Positions 18,564-28,308 of a DNA stretch of 64,000 nucleotides are shown in pieces; positions within the stretch are counted from its first letter, which is position 1; every line of letters starts with the position of its first letter. The position numbers and the translations under genes were made by a program. The notes below the pieces were generated by a model. The model made no database searches, had not been told where the DNA came from, and saw only the letters and a list, made by a program, of their open reading frames with translations. The DNA is taken from positions 24,947 through 88,946 of the forward strand of contig CAJQHR010000007.1 of assembly GCA_905478225.1 (NCBI GenBank), read 5' to 3'. This DNA is from an uncultured Crocinitomix sp. GTDB taxonomy: Bacteria > Bacteroidota > Bacteroidia > Flavobacteriales_D > Crocinitomicaceae.

Positions 18564-18661
18564 AGTTTTAAATTTTTTTGGTGGTTAGTGTCTCAACTCA
18601 ATGAACTCTTAGTGACTAAACACCGGGTAAATAATTTAACCATCAATTCACACAAGGTGAA

Positions 18662-18856
18662 TTAGATACATAATTGTTGTTTAATACTTGCAACATCTGA
18701 CTTGTGAACTAATGTAGCTTTAGTCAATTTTGCTTTTCTTTTCTTTGACTTTTTAGTCAAAATGTGACTTTTGAAAGCGTGCTTTCTCTTAATCTTCCCA
18801 GTACCAGTAACTTTAAATCGTTTTTTGGCACTAGCCTTTGTTTTCATTTTAGGCAT
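18662..18856 (-). CDS. rpmI: 50S ribosomal protein L35
   Basis: A 64-residue, very basic protein with the family start [20 protein letters not shown] and the [16 protein letters not shown] segment. It is a component of the large ribosomal subunit. It sits between infC (54 bases) and rplT (98 bases), as in most bacteria. Confidence 0.98.
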   Translation of the reverse strand: MPKMKTKASAKKRFKVTGTGKIKRKHAFKSHILTKKSKKRKAKLTKATLVHKSDVASIKQQLCI

Positions 18857-18910
18857 CTTCTTCTTTTTTTATCATCTGCCAAAGGCAGATGGGTACTCCT
18901 GTTTATTGTA

Positions 18911-19462
18911 TTATTTTTTCTTCGGATTGATCATCATGATCATCTTCTTTCCCTCTAGTTTTGGCATTTGCTCTAACGAACCATAATCTTCTAGTTCTTG
19001 CGCAAATTTCAATAATAAAATTTCCCCCCGGTCTTTAAAGACAATTGTACGTCCTTTAAAGAAAACATAAGCTTTCACTTTTGCACCTTCACTCAAGAAC
19101 GTTTTAGCATGGTTCAACTTAAAGTTAAAATCATGTTCCTCTGTATTAGGACCCATACGAATTTCTTTAACCACAACTTTGGTTTGTTTCGATTTAAGTT
19201 CTTTTGAACGTTTTTTCTGTTCAAAGAGGAATTTTTTATAATCAATAATCTTACATACGGGCGGATTAGCGTTAGGTGAAATTTCAACTAAGTCTAAATC
19301 TGCAGCTTGTGCTTTCGCAAGTGCTTCACGGGCAGACAGTAATTCTGCTCCATCTTCAGTTATAAGACGTACTTCTCTCGCTGTGATTTTTTCATTAATT
19401 TTATTAGGCTCTTCGCGTCTTCTAAAATTTCTCCGGTTGTTATTTCTTCTTTTAATTGCTAT
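18911..19462 (-). CDS. infC: translation initiation factor IF-3, ATA start
   Basis: A 183-residue factor that binds the 30S subunit, prevents premature 50S joining and rejects non-canonical start codons. The N-domain includes [19 protein letters not shown] and [20 protein letters not shown], and the C-domain [19 protein letters not shown]. The only start giving the full N-domain is ATA at 19462-19460, read as M-A-I-K-R-R; a GGAGGA sits 8 bases upstream, good spacing for this codon and too far for the ATT two codons later. Rare starts in infC are well known (AUU in Escherichia coli) and allow IF-3 to repress its own synthesis. It lies 31 bases after thrS. Confidence 0.95.
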   Translation of the reverse strand: MAIKRRNNNRRNFRRREEPNKINEKITAREVRLITEDGAELLSAREALAKAQAADLDLVEISPNANPPVCKIIDYKKFLFEQKKRSKELKSKQTKVVVKEIRMGPNTEEHDFNFKLNHAKTFLSEGAKVKAYVFFKGRTIVFKDRGEILLLKFAQELEDYGSLEQMPKLEGKKMIMMINPKKK

Positions 19463-19493
19463 GGCTTTGTCCTCCCGTTAGTTTTATTAATAC

Positions 19494-21428
19494 TTAGTTT
19501 AACTCTTTATCTATTTCTTCGTTTAAAAACGAAACAAAATCATCAATTGACATTGTTCCAGTATCCCCATCTCCTTGCTTCCTTACAGCTACTGTGCCGT
19601 TGGCTTCTTCATCCGCCCCAACGATAAGCATAAAAGGGATTTTGTTTAACTCATTATCCCTGATTTTCTTACCTACTTTTTCGTTCCTATCGTCAACGAA
19701 TCCGCGAATATCGGAATTATTTAGAGAATTCAAAACTTTTTTCGCGTAATCATTGTGTTTTTCACTGATTGGGAGAATAGCAACTTGCTCGGTTGTTAAC
19801 CAAAGTGGAAATTTACCTCCACAGTGTTCAATCAAAACTGCAACGAATCTTTCCATAGATCCGAACGGTGCGCGGTGAATCATTACTGGGCGGTGTTTTT
19901 CATTATCCGCTCCTGTATATTCCAATTCAAAACGCTCAGGTAAATTATAATCCACTTGAATTGTCCCTAGTTGCCATTCTCTATTTAGTGCGTCACGCAC
20001 CATAAAGTCAAGCTTAGGACCATAAAATGCTGCTTCACCATATTCGATTACAGAGTCGAGGCCTTTTTCAGCAGTTGCTTCTATAATAGCACGTTCGGCT
20101 TTTTCCCAATTCGTATCTGATCCGATATACTTGTCCGGGTCGTTTGGATCACGCAATGAAACCTGCGCTCTAAAGTTTTCAAACTTTAATGTCTTAAAAA
20201 TATAAAGGACAAGGTCAATCACATTTTTAAATTCTTCTTTCACTTGTTCAGGTGTACAGAATAAATGCGCATCATCTTGCGTAAAACCTCGTACTCTTGT
20301 CAGCCCATGTAATTCGCCACTTTGCTCATAGCGATATACCGTTCCAAATTCAGCATAACGAACGGGTAAATCTTTATATGACTTTGGATATGCTTTATAA
20401 ATCTCGCAGTGATGCGGACAATTCATAGGTTTCAATAAAAACTCTTCACCTTCATGCGGAGTTGTGATTGGTCGGAAAGAGTCTTCGCCATATTTGGCAT
20501 AGTGACCAGAGGTTACGTAAAGATCTTTGTGTCCTATATGTGGTGTAATTACTCCTTCATAACCCGCTTTGCGTTGCGCTTTTTTTAAGAAGTTCTCAAG
20601 TCGCTCTCTTAACGCTGCGCCTTTAGGCAACCATAACGGAAGTCCTTGTCCAACTTTTTGAGAAAAAGTAAATAAGCCCATTTCCTTTCCGAGTTTTCGG
20701 TGGTCGCGCTTTTTAGCTTCTTCAATCATTTCTAGATATTCCGTCAATTCTTTCGCTTTAGGAAATGTAATTCCGTAAATACGCGTCAATTGCTGACGGT
20801 TTTCATCTCCACGCCAATAAGCACCAGCAATAGAGGTTAATTTGATTGCTTTTATAAATCCTGTGTGCGGAATATGAGGTCCACGACATAAATCCGTAAA
20901 GTTTCCTTGTGTATAGAATGTGATTGTACCATCCTCTAAACCATCAATCAATTCTAGTTTATATTCGTCGTCTTTTTCATTAAAATACGCCAGCGCATCC
21001 GCTTTCGAGACTTCCTGACGATCATATGTGTTTTTTTGTTTCGCCAACTCCTTCATTTTACTCTCAATAGCAGGAAGGTCAGCATCAGTGATATGATGTC
21101 CTCCAAGATCAATATCATAGTAAAAACCATTCTCAATCGAAGGTCCAATGGCAAGTTTAGTTCCTGGATAGAGTGCTTCAATTGCTTCTGCCATTAAATG
21201 GGCAGATGAATGCCACATGGTGCTTTTACCATCTTTGTCATTCCAGGTGAGGAGTTTTAAATTCACGTCTTCCGTTAAAGGAAGGGTAGCGTCAATGACT
21301 TCTCCGTCTACTTCGGCCGCTAATACATTTCTTGCAAGTCCTTCGCTAATGCTCTTAGCGACGTCCAAAGCTGAGCTTCCTTGCTCAAATTCTTTAATAC
21401 TACCATCAGGTAATGTTACTGCTATCAT
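19494..21428 (-). CDS. thrS: threonyl-tRNA synthetase
   Basis: A 644-residue class II aminoacyl-tRNA synthetase. The start [14 protein letters not shown] gives a normal TGS domain; a longer in-frame reading begins at 21515 but would run through the upstream terminator. Order: TGS, editing ([16 protein letters not shown], with the HSSAHL metal-site pattern), catalytic core ([10 protein letters not shown], the zinc Cys in MNCPHH; motif 2 [28 protein letters not shown]; motif 3 [11 protein letters not shown]) and the anticodon-binding domain. It heads the operon with infC, rpmI and rplT. Confidence 0.98.
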   Translation of the reverse strand: MIAVTLPDGSIKEFEQGSSALDVAKSISEGLARNVLAAEVDGEVIDATLPLTEDVNLKLLTWNDKDGKSTMWHSSAHLMAEAIEALYPGTKLAIGPSIENGFYYDIDLGGHHITDADLPAIESKMKELAKQKNTYDRQEVSKADALAYFNEKDDEYKLELIDGLEDGTITFYTQGNFTDLCRGPHIPHTGFIKAIKLTSIAGAYWRGDENRQQLTRIYGITFPKAKELTEYLEMIEEAKKRDHRKLGKEMGLFTFSQKVGQGLPLWLPKGAALRERLENFLKKAQRKAGYEGVITPHIGHKDLYVTSGHYAKYGEDSFRPITTPHEGEEFLLKPMNCPHHCEIYKAYPKSYKDLPVRYAEFGTVYRYEQSGELHGLTRVRGFTQDDAHLFCTPEQVKEEFKNVIDLVLYIFKTLKFENFRAQVSLRDPNDPDKYIGSDTNWEKAERAIIEATAEKGLDSVIEYGEAAFYGPKLDFMVRDALNREWQLGTIQVDYNLPERFELEYTGADNEKHRPVMIHRAPFGSMERFVAVLIEHCGGKFPLWLTTEQVAILPISEKHNDYAKKVLNSLNNSDIRGFVDDRNEKVGKKIRDNELNKIPFMLIVGADEEANGTVAVRKQGDGDTGTMSIDDFVSFLNEEIDKELN

Positions 21429-21479
21429 TCTTAAAACTTTCTTAGAATTGCGCGATATGCGCAATTTGGTGCAAAAATA

Positions 21480-21513
21480 AAGAAAACCCGAAGAATTTCT
21501 CCTTCGGGTTTCC
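21480..21513 (-). terminator. terminator upstream of thrS, ending the secreted-protein transcript
   Basis: A perfect 9-base stem, AAACCCGAA with TTCGGGTTT, with a 10-base loop and flanking T-rich sequence on the minus strand. It ends transcripts from the gene at 21537 before the thrS promoter region. Confidence 0.8.
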
Positions 21514-21536
21514 AAAATTTATTAATTATTTGTTCT

Positions 21537-22061
21537 TTAGTTCTTGTATCCCATTACCAAGACAATTGCGCCTCGCTCTTTCATGGTCGGCTTTTTATTA
21601 ATTGCGCCAGGAACTGGTGTAATAATGTAGTCCACAAATACGCGCTTCAGTCTTCCTTTTGAATTTTTTGCTTCGCGATACGTGTCGTTCAATTCAGACG
21701 ATTCAACCAATACATTTTTTCCTTGTAAACCATCTAAAGTTTTCAATAAAATGCGGTCACCCTGTGTTTTGTCTTTGTCATAAATTTCAACGCTAATATC
21801 ATTCGGTAATGATTTTCCATTGAAAGAAAAACGATAATCTGTATTGTTAAAAAGATATATTTCAACTTCTTTAACTTGTTTATATGTTTTAAAGTTGAAG
21901 TATGTGACCTTTGAACCATCAAAACGGTATGGTTTTAACTGTGCCTTAGCTTCTGCCTTCTGTGAAGCGATATTCTCTTTAAATTCTGTAAGGTTCGAGG
22001 CGGTTTGCGCAAATAAAATTGCAAAGCTGAATAATCCCAGAAGTGTTAATGTCTTTTTCAT
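21537..22061 (-). CDS. hypothetical secreted protein
   Basis: A 174-residue protein with signal peptide MKKTLTLLGLFSFAILFAQ. The mature part starts with a charged helical segment (EFKENIASQKAEAKAQLKPYRFDGSKVT) followed by beta-rich sequence (EVEIYLFNNTDYRFSFNG, VDYIITPVPG). No family is recognised and there is no sorting tail, so it is probably periplasmic. It follows the lipoprotein gene at 22074 by 12 bases, suggesting one transcript that ends at the strong terminator just downstream. Confidence 0.65.
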   Translation of the reverse strand: MKKTLTLLGLFSFAILFAQTASNLTEFKENIASQKAEAKAQLKPYRFDGSKVTYFNFKTYKQVKEVEIYLFNNTDYRFSFNGKSLPNDISVEIYDKDKTQGDRILLKTLDGLQGKNVLVESSELNDTYREAKNSKGRLKRVFVDYIITPVPGAINKKPTMKERGAIVLVMGYKN

Positions 22062-22073
22062 AAATTAAATAAT

Positions 22074-22961
22074 TTATCCGTTAATTATTTTTGTTCTAAG
22101 CGATTTAATTAATTCGCTCAACTCACTGTTTTCAGTTATTGTTAAAACTAATTCTTCCGCATCTGGGTCTTCGTAATATGCGTTAACGGATTCAAATTCA
22201 TCAAATGTATTTTGGATATTTTCCATATTTGAGATTAACCATTCAATATCCATGCCATCATTTTTAGGATCCTTTAAACCCTTGATTATATTGCCTAAAA
22301 TCGACATCTGTTCAGTTATTTGAGTTCCGACACCTTCTTTTTCAGGATTGTTTTCGAAATCATATACACCTAAATACATTCCTTCAGTCCAAGCACCCGC
22401 GAAGTGAATCGCTTGTTGATGTTGCATGTCATTTTCATCCATATACATCTCGGTGCGTTCATGGATGTCGATCATCAATATTTCAATCGAGTCTTTATCC
22501 TCTATGTTTTTGTCAAAACGATCCATTAGATCTTTGTTTTCAAAAACAGCTTCCATTCCAATTCTCTCTGTCAGATCTGTAATTACTTGGAGATATTTTC
22601 TGCCTTCGTTGGACTGTTCGTTCAACACGCAGTATGCCATATCAGCAGAATAAACACCAAAATTTAACATTTGTGTTAATTCCTCGGTATAGTTTTCAAC
22701 TAAGTCTGTTTTGCTTGTGGCGTCTGAATTATAATCTAAACCAGATTTTTTAAAAATACTCGCCACCTGCAGTGGAGATGGTAAATGGTAATCAACCTCA
22801 GGAGATTCAAACATATCTTCAAAATCTTCATCACTTAAAGCATCTGTCGTGTCAACAACATTTAACTCATTCGTATCCTCCTCCGTATTACCACCGCATG
22901 ATAGCAAAAGGGAAACCGCTGATACAGCAATCAGGTTTAATAATAATTTCGTTTTTTTCAT
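22074..22961 (-). CDS. hypothetical lipoprotein
   Basis: About 295 residues with lipoprotein signal MKKTKLLLNLIAVSAVSLLLSC; an earlier ATG adds three residues. The acidic linker (TEEDTNELNVVDTTDALSDEDFEDMFES) precedes an all-helical domain with PSPLQVASIFKKSGLDYN, FGVYSADMAYCVLNEQ and HFAGAWTEGMYLGV. I recall similar helical lipoproteins as uncharacterised in Bacteroidota. Paired with the secreted protein downstream. Confidence 0.7.
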   Translation of the reverse strand: MKKTKLLLNLIAVSAVSLLLSCGGNTEEDTNELNVVDTTDALSDEDFEDMFESPEVDYHLPSPLQVASIFKKSGLDYNSDATSKTDLVENYTEELTQMLNFGVYSADMAYCVLNEQSNEGRKYLQVITDLTERIGMEAVFENKDLMDRFDKNIEDKDSIEILMIDIHERTEMYMDENDMQHQQAIHFAGAWTEGMYLGVYDFENNPEKEGVGTQITEQMSILGNIIKGLKDPKNDGMDIEWLISNMENIQNTFDEFESVNAYYEDPDAEELVLTITENSELSELIKSLRTKIING

Positions 22962-23186
22962 GGTATACACGATTTTTTTTCTAGGGCTAAAATATGAAAT
23001 GATTTTGATTCACTCCGCAAATAGTCCTAACTTTTTTGCAAATCCAATAAATTAAATTAATTTAGAAAGAGTAAAATTACCCAAAACGCGAATCGTATTT
23101 ATTTTAGTTGCATCTTCCCCTACTTTTAAAGAAATAACTTTTGATGGGATTTGGTTTGGGACCTATAATGTTGATTAGCATTTAGT

Positions 23187-25243
23187 ATGACCCAAAATAA
23201 ATTGAAGTTTCGAGCTCCCATGATACTTAAATTACTTCTTCCATTAATGGCAGGTGTAATACTGGCTTTTTATTGCCCTTTTTTAATCTCCATTAGATGG
23301 GCTATGGTTCTTTTAATACTGCTTGTGATATTGACAATCCCAGCAGTTTCAAAACAATTTTTTCAGCGTGCAGCATTTGGCATTTTAAGTTCAATTTTCT
23401 TTCTGCTCCTTGGATATTTTTTGACTGGAATTCAAACGCATAGAGGCCATTCTCACTATTTTATTGAAGCGATTGAAGGTAAGGATGATCTAATGCAAGT
23501 TGAGGTGCTGGAGATTCCAGAAATCAAAGAGAATTCGGTAAAATGTTTTGTAAATGTTGCGTCAGTAAACCATCAAAATACCGTGGGTAAAACTTTAATC
23601 TATTTTGAAGATTCTGACCGGGCATTAAAACTACAATATGGAGATGTGTTGTGCTTGCGAGGGAACTTTGTAGATGTGCGTCCGAATGGAAATCCAATGG
23701 AATTTGATTATTCACGGTATTTGCGAATACATAACGTGACGCACCAATCCTATGTGAATGATGAAAACTGGCAGAAAATACAGAACTCAGGCCATGCCTT
23801 TTTCTCTTGGATTTACGGTGTCCGGCAGTTTTTGGGGGAAGTTTTAGATGATTCGGGCCTGAAAGGGAGCAATTTAATGGTTGCACGTGCACTTATTTTG
23901 GGAGAAAAGTCAAGCTTGGACCGTGAGACACTGCGCACATTTTCAAGTGCTGGAGCAATGCACGTTTTGGCGGTTTCTGGACTTCATGTTGGAATCGTGA
24001 TGCTCATATTTTCGTTTTATTAAAGCCAATTAAGCGACTGCCAAAAGGCCGGCTTCTTTTTGTCATTTGTGTGGTGCTGTGCATTTGGTTTTATGCGCTT
24101 ATAACAGGTATGTCATCTTCTGTATTACGTGCGGCCGTTATGTTTTCTTTTGTTATTGTTGGCAAGGAACTTGAACGCGAAAATTCCGTTTATCAATCCA
24201 TCATGGTTTCGGCTTTCATCCTCATTTTAATTGAACCCTTCGTTATATTTCAAGTTGGTTTTCAATTGAGTTACTTGGCGGTACTTGGAATTGTATTTCT
24301 TCAGCCAAAAATCTATAACCTATTTTACACGAAGTATTTTTTATTGGACAAAATATGGCAAATAAGTAGCGTTTCAATTGCCGCCCAACTAGCTACTTTC
24401 CCTTTAGGTCTATATTATTTCCATCAGTTCCCTAACTTTTTTATGATTTCAAACCTAATTGTTATTCCGCTCGCGTTTGCTATTTTAATTGCTGGCATGG
24501 TTTATTTTGCCTTTTTCTGGTTGCCGGGTGTAAATTATATCTGTTTTACAGTGTTAGAAGGTTTGCTTACGTTTCTTAATAAAGGGGTTAAATGGGTTGA
24601 GGAATTGCCGCATTCAATTTATTGGGGCGTATCAATTCATTGGTTCGAAGTGTTTTGGCTTTATTAAATTATTCTCATAGGAGCTATCGCATTTATTAAC
24701 CGAAAAACAAAGTGGCTTATTACAAGTATGAGCTTAGCGACTTTATTGCTTGTTTTTAACGTCATTGAAAAACAATATATCGACTCAACAAATCAATTCG
24801 TAATCTATAATGTAAATAAAGCAACTGCCGTGGATCTATTTTACGGCGGTAAAAATATATTTATTGCGAATGAATCGTTAATTGATGACCCGGATAAACT
24901 ACTGTTTCATGTGAAGCATAATTGGTTTTACCGCTCGGGTAGTGAACACGCGTACCAAACAATTCCGCTTGATTCAAACTTACGCTTAATTAATTTTCAA
25001 AACAGAATCTTTTTCAGAATGGATTCAACGGTGACAAACAATTTCCCAAATGCAGACCTAGTCTTGCTTTAGAATATCGACTTTATTGATAATAGAGTAG
25101 TGGACAGTTTTATTGAACAAGGCGTAATGGTTGTTATTGGAACTAGAGTAGCGTATAGTTTAAAAAATTATTTAATACGAAAATTGCCTTCCTTCAATTT
25201 GCATGTTTTAAAAACAGAAGGTGCCTTTGAAGTATCGTTTTAG
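23187..25243 (+). pseudogene. comEC: comEC/rec2 competence channel gene, one frameshift and two in-frame stops
   Basis: ComEC is the inner-membrane channel for single-stranded DNA in natural transformation. The N-terminal part has the extracellular OB-like domain, then MHVLAVSGLHVGIV, the signature of the competence domain; the next segments supply the remaining helices (ITGMSSSVLRAAVMFSFVI, FQVGFQLSYLAVLGI). Three lesions are seen: a lost base in the four T near 24010 (adding one T restores IFFVLLKPIKRL), an in-frame TAA at 24665-24667, and an in-frame TAG at 25070-25072, after which coding continues to TAG at 25241. About 685 residues if repaired, with no metallo-beta-lactamase domain of full length. 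Transformation by the normal route is probably lost. Confidence 0.88.
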
Positions 25244-25248
25244 GATGC

Positions 25249-25803
25249 TTATTTTTCAATTACCTCAACAAAGACGGTGTTTCTTGGTTTGTAGGCAATT
25301 CTAGAATCTTGGTTTTTTTTGCCAATTGAACTGTTTTCGATTGCTTCAATTACCTCATAATCGTTATTTAGTTTCATATTCAATTCGTAGTACACCCTTA
25401 TGCCGTCTTGCGTTTGAATATTTGACCAAAAATGAATTTGGAAATACGATACCCTTACCATAGTGTTGATAGTGGCTTTTGCTTGTTCTATCGCTCCAGA
25501 TAATTTAGTAATATCGGCGTTAAAATTTTCATCAGTACCTTTGTAGGTGCCATTTGCTTTTTTTAGTTGAAGGGCGTCAATTTTTTCTTCATACAATTCG
25601 ATACGCATAGTTTGAATGAAGTAATCGTCCGTATAAAAAGCTTTGAAATGCTCAAATTTATAATTAGAATGATTGAGGAAAGTTTGATCTGCCCATGTGA
25701 CCACAGCGTCCTCAACTGCAACTTTGTCGGCTGACGAATCAATATCCGTTGGAATTCCTGGGTTTAAAAAACTGAGTCGCAATAGGAGTAATAATGTGGT
25801 CAT
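25249..25803 (-). CDS. hypothetical exported protein
   Basis: A 184-residue protein with a short hydrophobic N-terminus (MTTLLLLLRLSFLNPGIP) that may be a signal peptide. It contains a helical stretch with QLKKANGTYKGTDENFNADITKLSGAIEQAKATINT and a beta-rich C-terminus (RVSYFQIHFWSNIQTQDGIRVYYELNM). No family is recognised. Its ATG overlaps the stop of the upstream lipoprotein gene by one base (TAATG), so they are coupled. It converges with the broken comEC, 5 bases apart. Confidence 0.6.
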   Translation of the reverse strand: MTTLLLLLRLSFLNPGIPTDIDSSADKVAVEDAVVTWADQTFLNHSNYKFEHFKAFYTDDYFIQTMRIELYEEKIDALQLKKANGTYKGTDENFNADITKLSGAIEQAKATINTMVRVSYFQIHFWSNIQTQDGIRVYYELNMKLNNDYEVIEAIENSSIGKKNQDSRIAYKPRNTVFVEVIEK

Positions 25804-26756
25804 TATAATTGGTTGGTATAGCTTTCAAAGGTACTATCTAGTTGAAAAATTTGATCCACCTGATAATAAGGTGAAAATTCAACTAATACGACGTTCGTGT
25901 CCTTTTGGTCTGCATAGTTCCCTATAAATTTATGAAAAAAGTAATAACCCACCACACTATTGTCTGCATTGTTTTTCGTTTCAAATAAAGTTGAATACGC
26001 CACAGGGGCGTAATCCTTAATATCCTGTCGTTCTTTTTTAATGAATTTCTCTAAGACTTTTTGTACAATATATTCTTGATCAAAATCTCCCTTAAATTTA
26101 ACCATAGTACAAATGTCTAAGATGTGTTTCAAAAAATTCGATTTTTGATCAACCCGATCATAAGTTTCAAGCTGGTCTTTAAAAAAGCGATAAAAACTTC
26201 TGCTCATTTTCTTGCCTTCGGTATATGTTTTTGCAATAATAATTGTGTATTCGTTAAAATAATAGTCAATCATCAGCTGATAGCTCTTAGGAACTGTTAA
26301 GGCAATTTCTGGTTCCATATCTACAACCGCAAGTGTATCATTAAGCGTATATTTTGCTTCAACAATGTTAATATTTAAGGTGTCCGTAATCAGTGTGAAG
26401 AAATGACTAAGCTCAGCCGCGCGCTCTATTCTATTTTTTTTAATAAACTCTTTTTGCTTCTGAATTTTAGTCATCAAAGCGCTATCCTTTGGGTGCAAAC
26501 GCAGTTTCAACTCCATTTCTTCAAGCTGAACCAATTCAAGCGGTTTTATCACCTTTAGTTGACTGAAACCATAAGGCGCGTATTCGTCTTTTCCAATTTC
26601 AGAGAGAATCTCGGCGCTCACGTTTTGCTCGGCCTTTGCTTGAATATTGATCTCTTCTATAGGTTCTTCCTGCTCAACAAATAATTGGTCCGTTATAAAA
26701 CAGCCATGCAAAAAGGATGAAACTATAAATAATCCCAGAATAATTCTTAGACTCAT
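25803..26756 (-). CDS. hypothetical lipoprotein
   Basis: A 317-residue protein with lipoprotein signal MSLRIILGLFIVSSFLHGC. After an acidic linker, the sequence is mostly helical with charged residues (LVQLEEMELKLRLHPKDSALMTKIQKQKEF, a probable coiled coil) and an alpha-beta C-terminal half (FKGDFDQEYIVQKVLEKFIKKERQDIKDY). No family is recognised. It forms a two-gene unit with the exported protein at 25249. Confidence 0.62.
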   Translation of the reverse strand: MSLRIILGLFIVSSFLHGCFITDQLFVEQEEPIEEINIQAKAEQNVSAEILSEIGKDEYAPYGFSQLKVIKPLELVQLEEMELKLRLHPKDSALMTKIQKQKEFIKKNRIERAAELSHFFTLITDTLNINIVEAKYTLNDTLAVVDMEPEIALTVPKSYQLMIDYYFNEYTIIIAKTYTEGKKMSRSFYRFFKDQLETYDRVDQKSNFLKHILDICTMVKFKGDFDQEYIVQKVLEKFIKKERQDIKDYAPVAYSTLFETKNNADNSVVGYYFFHKFIGNYADQKDTNVVLVEFSPYYQVDQIFQLDSTFESYTNQL

Positions 26757-26868
26757 ATTTTAAAAGGTATTGGTGCCTGAGTATTGCAATTATTGTACCT
26801 AATTCGCTATCCTAATCGCGGCTTAGGATTTCCGATCTTTGCTGTTTATTATTTCTTCAGTTTAATGC

Positions 26869-26900
26869 AAAAAAAATCTCTAACCAAATGACCAGAGACT
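26869..26900 (-). terminator. terminator after dnaN
   Basis: TCTCT pairs with AGAGA, with G-T pairs extending the stem on the minus strand, followed by a run of eight T. It lies about 20 bases after the dnaN stop. Confidence 0.65.
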
Positions 26901-26920
26901 TTTTCTTTTACTATTTTCTG

Positions 26921-28039
26921 TTATCGAATCATAACTGGCATAACAAGCATGAGGATGTCTTCATCTTCATTTTCTTTACTGCTTGGTAATAAAATTCCAG
27001 CTTTATTCGGTTCACTCATCTCTAAAATCACTTCTTGCGTGCTAATGTGATTGAGCATCTCTAATAAAAATTTAGAGTTAAAGCCAATCTCCATATCATC
27101 TCCGTTATAGTTGCACGTTAAACGTTCTTTTGCTTCGTTTGAGAAATCAAGATCTTCGGCAGATAGCGCTAACTCGCTTCCAGCAACTTTTAGTTTAACC
27201 TGATGCGTTGTTTTGTTTGAGAATATAGAAACTCGTTTAATTGAGTTTAAAAAAGACAAACGATCAACGGTCAATACATTTGGATTTTCTACTGGAATTA
27301 CTGCTTCATAGTTCGGGTATTTCCCATCAATTAGTCGGCATGTTAATTCAATTGTGTCAAAACTAAAGCGTACGGTTGTTTCATTATATATTACGGATAC
27401 CTGTTCAGTACCAGATAAATTTTGCTTTAATAAGTTTAAAGGCTTTTTTGGTAAAATGAAGTCTGATGGTTTTGAGGCGCTTGAATCACTTCTACCATAT
27501 CGCACTAATTTGTGTGCATCAGTAGCAACAAAAATTAGTTTTTCTGATGAAAACTGACAAAAAACACCACTCATTACAGGTCTTAAATCATCATTTCCAG
27601 TAGCAAATAATGTTTTTTCAATTGCACTCGCTATAATTTCTCCACTTAAGGTAATGGCTTCAGAATTTTCTAATTCAGGTGATTTAGGAAAATCATCAGC
27701 ATTTTGACCTACCAATTTATATTTTCCGTAATCGGAAGAAATTTCAATTCCAAATGTTCCAGCATCAATTGTGAATGACAAAGGTTGATCCGAAAAGTTT
27801 TTTAACGTATCTAATAAAAGTTTTGCAGGAATTGCAATTCTTCCATCTTCTCTTGATTCATCTGGGTTAACAACAGTTTTCATTGTGTTCTCCAAATCTG
27901 ATGCAGAAATTGTCAAGGCACCGTTTTCGAGTTCAAAAAGAAAATTGTCAAGAATAGGCAACGAGTTACTGCTGTTTAAAACACCACTAATGCGTTGTAA
28001 ATTTTTTAATAAAGTAGAACTTGAGATAATGAAGTTCAT
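26921..28039 (-). CDS. dnaN: DNA polymerase III beta subunit (sliding clamp)
   Basis: A 372-residue protein of the normal clamp length with three similar domains of about 120 residues. It begins MNFIISSSTLLKNLQRISGVL and ends in MLVMPVMIR, the M-P-x-R/I C-terminus typical of clamps, which lines the binding pocket for partner proteins. The dimer encircles DNA and tethers the replicative polymerase. It is transcribed alone, divergent from dnaK with 269 bases between; no dnaA is nearby in the window. Confidence 0.97.
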   Translation of the reverse strand: MNFIISSSTLLKNLQRISGVLNSSNSLPILDNFLFELENGALTISASDLENTMKTVVNPDESREDGRIAIPAKLLLDTLKNFSDQPLSFTIDAGTFGIEISSDYGKYKLVGQNADDFPKSPELENSEAITLSGEIIASAIEKTLFATGNDDLRPVMSGVFCQFSSEKLIFVATDAHKLVRYGRSDSSASKPSDFILPKKPLNLLKQNLSGTEQVSVIYNETTVRFSFDTIELTCRLIDGKYPNYEAVIPVENPNVLTVDRLSFLNSIKRVSIFSNKTTHQVKLKVAGSELALSAEDLDFSNEAKERLTCNYNGDDMEIGFNSKFLLEMLNHISTQEVILEMSEPNKAGILLPSSKENEDEDILMLVMPVMIR

Positions 28040-28164
28040 AATGTTTCGTCGTTTTAGTTTAAATCAAACACAAATATAGCCGATTATAATAGGAATATAT
28101 TCATTCAAAATCTTTTTTATCAACCGATTTCTTTTTTTGTCAACAATTTAGTGATTTGAGGTTC

Positions 28165-28190
28165 TGACATAAAAAACTGCCTTTATGTCA
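28165..28190. promoter_or_regulatory. perfect inverted repeat between dnaN and dnaK
   Basis: TGACATAAA and TTTATGTCA form a perfect 9-base inverted repeat with an 8-base spacer, about 120 bases upstream of the dnaK start and 125 bases upstream of dnaN. It has no T run after it, so it is more likely an operator than a terminator. It does not match CIRCE (TTAGCACTC-N9-GAGTGCTAA). It could bind a heat-shock or other regulator; this is inferred. Confidence 0.55.
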
Positions 28191-28308
28191 CATAATGATC
28201 CTTACCTATTCCGCAATCTGACAAAATGCAGATAGGATTGACAGATTTTTGAGGTGGCATAAAGATTGATCGTATCAGTTTAATTTAGAATATAAAACAA
28301 ATAAAAAT

